Shown here one piece after another: positions 57,714 to 64,000 of a stretch of 64,000 nucleotides of DNA. The position numbers and the translations under genes are program-made. The DNA is taken from contig NZ_MASU01000021.1 of NCBI RefSeq assembly GCF_003202235.1, forward strand, positions 20,528 to 84,527. The letters are read 5' to 3'. Positions within the stretch are counted from its first letter, which is position 1, and every line of letters starts with the position of its first letter. The DNA comes from Prauserella flavalba (GTDB lineage: Bacteria; Actinomycetota; Actinomycetes; Mycobacteriales; Pseudonocardiaceae). A model generated the notes under the pieces. The model had not been told where the DNA came from. It did not search any database and saw only the letters and a program-made list of their open reading frames with translations.

Positions 57714-60477
57714 GAACCAGTCCTCGCCGGAGGTCGTAGGTGAGACGGTAGTCGTTCAGCTTCGCCTGCCGGTGCTGGTCAAGAACCAGAACGAGCTGCC
57801 CGGTGAGCTGAGGGGTCTTGTCGAAGCTGGTGAATCTGCTGGCTTCGAGTTCGCGAATGACGTCGTCGATCACGCCACTGTGGCTCAGTGCGTAGGGGAG
57901 CCGGAGGCTGCAGGCCGCGACGACGCGCGCCAGCCGGTAAGGCACAGGCCCGTCGAGAGGGAGTTGCGCTCCACCATGCCTCACCCAGTCAGGCACGAGC
58001 AGGCCGCCGTCGACGTCGCGTTGCACGATGAGAACCTCAAGCGATTCCTCGCCATCGCGTACCTGAGCCAGGCCTTGCGGGCTGTCGTCGTCCACGTCGC
58101 CGACTCCGGCCCGGACCCAGCCGCACAGATCGTCAGCGGCATCGGACTCACCGAGGAGGAAGTCGCCAGCGGCACGTCGACGTTGCTGAGCGCGATCAGC
58201 CGCAATGCGCTCGGCCACGGCCAGCTTCGGTTGCCAAGACTTCGGCCCGACGGGTGTGTGGCCATAAGCGGCGTGCACCAGCGGTGCGATGTCATGCGGC
58301 ACAGACAATGTATCGCGGCCGTGAAGGATCGCCGCGGCACGCAGAAGCGGATACTCGCCGTAAACCTTGCGAGATTCCGGCACGGCCACGACCGGACCTG
58401 TATTCCAGTCGAGCACACCGACGAGCGCACAACGTGGCTGCCGCACCGGTGTGGGACGGGCACGTCGATGGCGGTGCAACCGACCTAGCCGCTGGAGGAC
58501 GAGATCGGCCGGCGCCAGGTCGGTCACCATGAGGTCGAAATCGATGTCGAGGGACTGTTCAACGACCTGTGATGCAACGACGATGTGTATGTCGGGCCGT
58601 TCGCATTCGCCAAGCGGTGACCCGAACCTCCGCAACAGATCCCGGTCCTTCTCGGCTCTGTCGCAGGCGAGAAATCGGGCGTGGTTTATGGTCACAGCGT
58701 CCACGCCGAACGTCGCCGACAGGTGCTCCGCGGTCTCCTGCACGCGAGTTACCGTGTTCCGAATGACGACGGCGCACCCACCTTCGGAGAGGTGCCTGCT
58801 GAGGTACTCGGTCAGCATGTCGAGGTCGTCCCCAATTCTGTCCAACTGCACCGAGCTGGCCGGCTCGGGCAGCGGCAGAACGACAGATTGAAGACCAGTA
58901 CCCGAGACTTGCGGGTAGCCGTCGGCGAGCGCGCCGGGGGTTTCCCGCCCGCGGCCCGTGTCGTAGGCCTGCAGCAACTCGCTCCGGCGATCCGGCGGAA
59001 GCGTCGCCGACAGGAGAACGACCGGAACGCGGTACGCACCAAGCCAGTGCAGGACGCGATGCAGATACTGTGACATGTAGACGTCGTAGGCGTGCACCTC
59101 GTCGATGATCACGACTTTGCCTGCCAGCGCGAGGTGCCGCAGCATCAAGTGCCTGCTTTTCAGCCCAGCGAACAACACCTGGTCGATCGTGCCGACCACG
59201 AACGCCGCGAGCACCGACTTCTTCCGGCCGGAGAACCACGCGTGGACAATCGCTGCCTCGTCGTCACCGACACAGCCGTACCGTCCTCTGTGCACCATGC
59301 CGGCGAACTCGTCGTTGAGATGCGCCTTGCCGTGGGCGAGCCGTAACGAGACCGCCCTGCCGTCCGAACTCCCGGGGAGTCTGTCGAGCCATCGGCGCAC
59401 CCGGGAGAACATGGCGTCAGTGGTCGCCTGCGTGGGTAGCGCGATGAACACCCCGTCCGCGCCGCTGCGTCCGGCCAGCGCCTCAGCAGCCAGTAGGGCG
59501 GCCTCGGTCTTGCCGGACCCCATCGGTGCCTCGATTACGAGCATTCCTGGCTCGCCCTGCGCCACGGCGGCGTTGACCGCGGCTCGCTGAATCGGGTTCA
59601 GCGAAGCGTCAGGATAGCCGAACCTGTCCTGGAACAACTGGTCCCGATCGTCCGGTATCGGTTGAGCGGACCATTGCGCCGGTAGCGCCAAGCTCGACCA
59701 TCCGTACTCCAACCGTTCCCGCGTTCTGTCATCATCCGGTTTCTCGGGCTCCCTGGAAAGGGCTTCGACCGGACGAAGCGGAAACAACTCGTCGTTCGAG
59801 GCGATCCAGTCGGCAATGATCACGATCGCTGTGAGTAACGCCTGGCTCGGCAGACTCAACCGCACATTTCGATAACGCGCGAGTACCTCGCGGCCCCCGA
59901 TCCGGTCAGTGGCGCGGTCAAGCAGGAACCAGCGCAGTCGATGCCATACGCCCGTCCCTGCCAGGTCCGCTCGATCCCTGGCCAGGCTGAGCTGCGCACG
60001 TTCCGGCGGAACACCGTGATGGCTACCGACTACGGAGGCCAGCTGCGCAGCCATGCTTTTCCGGCGAGCAAACCCCAGGTCGTCGACCATCCAGTCCCGT
60101 ACCGCCAGGTGTCCGATAATCGCATGGCCGACTTCGCGACGTTTGGGGTCGCTCGCGAGCGCAGGCTTGTAATCGAGACCGTATCGATCCATGTATCCGG
60201 CAAGGTCGTTGACCTGTACGCTGAATGCCGGAGAAACCTTACCGACATCGTGGACGCCGGCAAGCCAACTCGTCAGGACACGAACGCCGGCGATTCCATC
60301 CGGTAGCTCAGACGAAATTCGAGCGATTATCTGCGGTGAGACCCATGATTGAATGAGCTTCTCGGCGACCGCCATCGCGTCGTCCAGGTGCTGGTACAGC
60401 GGGTTCCATGCGACGCAACGACCAGTATCGTCGCGCGCGGCTTTACCCCAGGCCGACAACCAGGCACGGTCATCCAC
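57700..60477 (-). CDS. cas3: CRISPR-associated helicase/nuclease Cas3
   Basis: 925 aa from GTG 60477, chosen because GGGGAG lies six bases upstream and the protein then starts DDRAWLSAWGKAARDDTG; ATG 60510 is a weaker option. N-terminal HD nuclease: 'WLAGVHDVGKVSPAFSVQVN' (HD at 76-77) and 'VVGSHHGVPPER'. Helicase: Walker A 'IEAPMGSGKTEAALLAAEAL', DEVH box 'VVIIDEVHAYDVYMSQYLHR', 'LLSATLPPDRRSE', motif V/VI 'VASQVVEQSLDIDFDLMVTD' and 'LQRLGRLHRHRR'. It unwinds and degrades DNA marked by Cascade. First gene of the operon, divergent from array 2. Confidence 0.96.
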   Translation of the reverse strand: MDDRAWLSAWGKAARDDTGRCVAWNPLYQHLDDAMAVAEKLIQSWVSPQIIARISSELPDGIAGVRVLTSWLAGVHDVGKVSPAFSVQVNDLAGYMDRYGLDYKPALASDPKRREVGHAIIGHLAVRDWMVDDLGFARRKSMAAQLASVVGSHHGVPPERAQLSLARDRADLAGTGVWHRLRWFLLDRATDRIGGREVLARYRNVRLSLPSQALLTAIVIIADWIASNDELFPLRPVEALSREPEKPDDDRTRERLEYGWSSLALPAQWSAQPIPDDRDQLFQDRFGYPDASLNPIQRAAVNAAVAQGEPGMLVIEAPMGSGKTEAALLAAEALAGRSGADGVFIALPTQATTDAMFSRVRRWLDRLPGSSDGRAVSLRLAHGKAHLNDEFAGMVHRGRYGCVGDDEAAIVHAWFSGRKKSVLAAFVVGTIDQVLFAGLKSRHLMLRHLALAGKVVIIDEVHAYDVYMSQYLHRVLHWLGAYRVPVVLLSATLPPDRRSELLQAYDTGRGRETPGALADGYPQVSGTGLQSVVLPLPEPASSVQLDRIGDDLDMLTEYLSRHLSEGGCAVVIRNTVTRVQETAEHLSATFGVDAVTINHARFLACDRAEKDRDLLRRFGSPLGECERPDIHIVVASQVVEQSLDIDFDLMVTDLAPADLVLQRLGRLHRHRRARPTPVRQPRCALVGVLDWNTGPVVAVPESRKVYGEYPLLRAAAILHGRDTLSVPHDIAPLVHAAYGHTPVGPKSWQPKLAVAERIAADRAQQRRRAAGDFLLGESDAADDLCGWVRAGVGDVDDDSPQGLAQVRDGEESLEVLIVQRDVDGGLLVPDWVRHGGAQLPLDGPVPYRLARVVAACSLRLPYALSHSGVIDDVIRELEASRFTSFDKTPQLTGQLVLVLDQHRQAKLNDYRLTYDLRRGLVHDRI

Positions 60478-60727
60478 TGTGCACTCCCCAGCATCCGAAT
60501 GTCTACACATCGCTTGGGAGTTCACGGCCGTTACCGGGGATGCTGCGTTGCCCGGGGTGCACGAGCTGCGTGCATGCTCACGGTGTACGTGCGCGAGCCG
60601 TAACGCCTGGCACGGGCGGTCGATACCAGGCGAGTCGCGGCTGGCGTGGCGGTGGCGGTGGCCGTGCATCGGCCCGTCGCAACGGGGCCGGACTCCGGGA
60701 GGTATTCAGATCGATACGGGGCCTGCG
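60478..60727. other. cas3 / array 2 divergent intergenic region
   Basis: Between the cas3 start and the conserved leader there is about 250 bases with no recognisable gene. It should contain the cas operon promoter (minus) and the outer leader promoter of array 2 (plus). I see no clear -10/-35 pair. Confidence 0.5.
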
Positions 60728-60781
60728 GCCAAAGTGAATGAAAATCGCACCCATCCGCTGTAACATCGCAGGTCAGCAAGT
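60728..60781 (+). promoter_or_regulatory. Leader of CRISPR array 2
   Basis: The 54 bases before the first repeat match the leader of array 1 position for position, with about 80% identity by eye and no gaps: AAGTGAATGAAAATCGCA, then CCGCTGTAACATCGCAGG, then TCAGCAAGT. Conservation up to the repeat boundary suggests that it holds the Cas1-Cas2 docking signals. Confidence 0.8.
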
Positions 60782-63700
60782 GTCGTCCCCGCACCCGCGG
60801 GGCTGTTCCCGCCTGATCAGTCACGGGAAGACTCCTCGGTAAGTCGTCCCCGCACCCGCGGGGCTGTTCCCCCATCGCACCGGAGATCGGACAGGAGCGA
60901 GAAGTCGTCCCCGCACCCGCGGGGCTGTTCCCGTCGTCACCACTTGGGCCAGGCTCATCGTCGAGTCGTCCCCGCACCCGCGGGGCTGTTCCCTCGCCGA
61001 CCTCCTCCGTGAGAATGGCAAGCCAGTCGTCCCCGCACCCGCGGGGCTGTTCCCTCCGGCACGCGGTCCTCGTCGACCGTGCCGAGGTCGTCCCCGCACC
61101 CGCGGGGCTGTTCCGCCCTCCAAGAGCTCGGCGTCAATGCCGAGCGCGTCGTCCCCGCACCCGCGGGGCTGTTCCCGGTCACAGGACCCGCGGTCAAACC
61201 GAGGATCGGTCGTCCCCGCACCCGCGGGGCTGTTCCCCGGCACGGCACGTTCCGCACACCTGGGTGGAAGTCGTCCCCGCACCCGCGGGGCTGTTCCCTT
61301 CGGCGACGACAACTCGTCCGGGTTCATGTTGTCGTCCCCGCACCCGCGGGGCTGTTCCCCCGGGGGTTCAGGCGGTCACGCAGGTCAACGGGTCGTCCCC
61401 GCACCCGCGGGGCTGTTCCCGAAGGAGCTCCTCATCGACCTCGGCTGGACACGTCGTCCCCGCACCCGCGGGGCTGTTCCCGCAACTCCGCCGAGCAAGT
61501 CGACTGCCCCGCCGTCGTCCCCGCACCCGCGGGGCTGTTCCCTGCCCACCCGGCAGCGTGCTGCGTAACACTGGGTCGTCCCCGCACCCGCGGGGCTGTT
61601 CCCGGTCCCCAGATCAAACCCAGGGACAACAGGCCGTCGTCCCCGCACCCGCGGGGCTGTTCCCCTGACCGTCGACCAGCGGGCCCGTGTTGCGGTAGTC
61701 GTCCCCGCACCCGCGGGGCTGTTCCCGGCGCCTCAAACTCCTCAGTGACTGAGTACGTGTCGTCCCCGCACCCGCGGGGCTGTTCCCGGGGCGGCGGCCT
61801 CCAGCGCGTGCTGGTAGACGTCGTCCCCGCACCCGCGGGGCTGTTCCCTCCCCAACCCGACCATGACGATTCTTCGCGAAGTCGTCCCCGCACCCGCGGG
61901 GCTGTTCCCTTCGTCAGCAGGAACGACCCCAGGGCGCCGACGTCGTCCCCGCACCCGCGGGGCTGTTCCCTGAGCCCACGACCTGCGGCCCGAGAAGAAC
62001 TCGTCGTCCCCGCACCCGCGGGGCTGTTCCCGTGACGTTGTCGCGGCGCATCATTCGGGCCGTGTCGTCCCCGCACCCGCGGGGCTGTTCCCAGCCAAGC
62101 TCGACAGGGAGACGGAAGAGATCAGTCGTCCCCGCACCCGCGGGGCTGTTCCCTTCTCCGCTGCTTCGAAGACCGGTGAGTCGGGGTCGTCCCCGCACCC
62201 GCGGGGCTGTTCCCGCAACAAGGCTCTTGACGAGGCCGATCGTCTTGTCGTCCCCGCACCCGCGGGGCTGTTCCGTTTTCCCATGCAACGCCACATCAAC
62301 GAACCATGTCGTCCCCGCACCCGCGGGGCTGTTCCCTCCGTGGACTTCGGCATCCACTTCGACAGCTGGTCGTCCCCGCACCCGCGGGGCTGTTCCGTCC
62401 AGTCGATCCGTCCCCGCGCGACCCCGTCGGTCGTCCCCGCACCCGCGGGGCTGTTCCCATCCCGGTCAGCGAAAGACCCGCCGCTAGGCCGTCGTCCCCG
62501 CACCCGCGGGGCTGTTCCCAGGTGCGATCCGGCGACGAACTCCGCGGTGAAGTCGTCCCCGCACCCGCGGGGCTGTTCCCGCCCGTGTCGATCGACGCTG
62601 ACACCATCTGGTGTCGTCCCCGCACCCGCGGGGCTGTTCCCTCGCCAGCGGCCACCCGCTTGGCCAGCTCGTCGTCGTCCCCGCACCCGCGGGGCTGTTC
62701 CCGAAAAGCACTGCGATCAGGGCCACGTAGGAAAGTCGTCCCCGCACCCGCGGGGCTGTTCCCACCCGCAGCGACCGGCCCGTGGGTGACACGTAGTCGT
62801 CCCCGCACCCGCGGGGCTGTTCCCGCGCCGAGGATCTTCGACGCCCGCGCACCGGGGTCGTCCCCGCACCCGCGGGGCTGTTCCCTCGGGGTCTTCGAGG
62901 TCGAACAGCGAAAGGCCGTCGTCCCCGCACCCGCGGGGCTGTTCCCTCGGGGTCTTCGAGGTCGAACAGCGAAAGGCCGTCGTCCCCGCACCCGCGGGGC
63001 TGTTCCCACCACCACGACGGCGAGGGCGGTACGACGGACGTCGTCCCCGCACCCGCGGGGCTGTTCCCACCGTGCACGTCATCGGTCTTCTCCCCCCTCG
63101 GTCGTCCCCGCACCCGCGGGGCTGTTCCCGAGAACTACACGATCCTCTGTACCGCCCTGGCGTCGTCCCCGCACCCGCGGGGCTGTTCCCACTGGCACGC
63201 CGCTTGTCTTGTCGACCATCTCGTCGTCCCCGCACCCGCGGGGCTGTTCCCTCTTGGCGTGGACTCGGATGGACGACGAATACGTCGTCCCCGCACCCGC
63301 GGGGCTGTTCCCGCCCAAAGCATCACTGTTCGGCGGTCGGTTTGGTCGTCCCCGCACCCGCGGGGCTGTTCCCTCGATCGTGTCGCCGGCCTGTCGGCGT
63401 GCCAGGTCGTCCCCGCACCCGCGGGGCTGTTCCCAGCTGGGCGGCGTCCTCGGCCAGGTCAGCCCGGTCGTCCCCGCACCCGCGGGGCTGTTCCCGGACG
63501 TTCGAGAAGGACGGCCAGCGCCGATCGGTCGTCCCCGCACCCGCGGGGCTGTTCCCTGAACTGCTAGTGCTCGGATTAGCTACGCCTAGTCGTCCCCGCA
63601 CCCGCGGGGCTGTTCCCGGTGGGTGTGACCTCACCCAGTGTGGTTTTCAGTCGTCCCCGCACCCGCGGGGCTGTTCCCACGCGCAGCTTGTACCGGGGCA

Positions 63701-63861
63701 GCGCAGCCCTGTCGTCCCCGCACCCGCGGGGCTGTTCCCGACCAGCTGACTGAGGCGCAGGTGGAGTTGCAGTCGTCCCCGCACCCGCGGGGCTGTTCCC
63801 ATATCCGGCCACCCGTCCGGCAGATTCGGGTGGTCGTCCCCGCGCCCGCGGGGCTGTTCCC
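60782..63861 (+). CRISPR. CRISPR array 2, type I-E, 51 repeats / 50 spacers
   Basis: Repeats of 29 bp begin GTCGTCCCCGCACCCGCG and end GGGCTGTTCCC, spaced every 61 bp, except one 33-base spacer (61665-61697). The spacers at 62886-62917 and 62947-62978 are identical neighbours. Repeats at 61087, 62247 and 62369 end in G instead of C. Only the last repeat (63833-63861) has GCGCCC instead of GCACCC, like array 1. The leader is at the left, so the newest spacers are near 60811. Long open frames through the array are repeat artefacts. Confidence 0.98.
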
Positions 63862-64000
63862 ATCGTGACCACCGCGCCGACAGTGCGCGAGTCTGGTTCT
63901 GAGGTCGCCGCTTAACTGGAGTGGTACCGCGGAAAAGGCGTGTCGCCAAGGGGCCTCACACAACGTGGCTGGTCTGTTCCGTTCTTGAGAATGTGGTGGG
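63862..64000. other. Sequence after array 2, nothing recognised
   Basis: The 139 bases beyond the final repeat contain no further repeat copy, no clear coding sequence and no terminator that I can support. Confidence 0.5.

Noticed and set aside
60821..63963. Many open frames through array 2 (for example 318 and 417 codons)
   Set aside because: They are translations of the 61-bp repeat unit (recurring SSPHPRGCS/VVPAPAGLFP/RPRTRGAVP); no protein.
1..64000. tRNA, rRNA or riboswitch genes
   Set aside because: No tRNA cloverleaf, rRNA segment or known riboswitch core was recognised on either strand by reading; a covariance-model search was not possible.

Overview
The window is a 64 kb stretch of high-GC actinomycete chromosome. 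Codon use is strongly GC-biased, GTG starts are frequent, genes are coupled through ATGA/GTGA overlaps, and the gene content includes an F420-type oxidoreductase, DnaE2 behind a mycobacterial-style SOS box, FadE/FadD-like enzymes and an actinobacterial type I-E CRISPR-Cas. A Pseudonocardiaceae-type host (Amycolatopsis/Saccharopolyspora/Prauserella-like) is an inference; no 16S or other marker is present.

Region 1 (1-12.2 kb): a solute-binding protein (5' end outside the window) and an NCS1 nucleobase-type permease face a seven-gene minus-strand operon whose genes all overlap by a few bases: acyl-CoA ligase, alpha/beta hydrolase, LLM-class oxidoreductase, SDR, amidase, crotonase and MaoC hydratase. 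A TetR regulator and an MFS symporter lie upstream. A nearly identical 45-bp element sits before the ligase operon and before the MFS gene, so both are probably under the TetR protein. The gene set suggests import and breakdown of a nitrogen-containing (perhaps heterocyclic) compound to CoA thioesters.

Region 2 (12.2-20.4 kb): decayed and stress-related DNA. It has remnants of LacI, polyol dehydrogenase, ROK and antitoxin genes. SOS-controlled dnaE2 follows, then a P450/TetR divergent pair with a truncated methyltransferase, then three nested transposase remnants (IS481, IS3 and an IS5/IS982-like type).

Region 3 (20.4-49.4 kb): a large acyl-CoA catabolic island. Its core is a two-subunit 2-hydroxyacyl-CoA dehydratase / benzoyl-CoA reductase-like enzyme with one ASKHA-type activator ATPase. 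Around it are homologues of the lower cyclohexanecarboxylate/benzoate (Bad) ring-opening route: BadK-, BadH- and BadI-like proteins (two BadI-like paralogues), acyl-CoA ligases, acyl-CoA dehydrogenases, thiolase, CoA-transferases, HMG-CoA lyase and an MFS symporter. A FadR-type GntR regulator lies inside the island. Four copies of a TGGTCTGACCA-like operator stand before the dehydratase genes, before the small hydratase/ligase operon, and in the divergent acyl-CoA dehydrogenase/ligase region, tying the island together as one regulon. The substrate is unknown; an alicyclic or aromatic acid is the best guess.

Region 4 (49.4-64 kb): a tyrosine phosphatase gene joined to a phnE remnant that stops at a CRISPR array. 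A complete type I-E operon follows (cas3-cas8e-cas11-cas7-cas5-cas6e-cas1-cas2, minus strand), with an array on each side: 18 repeats/17 spacers downstream of cas2 and 51 repeats/50 spacers upstream of cas3. The two leaders are homologous. The oldest repeats of both arrays share one sequence, from which the younger repeats diverged at different positions.
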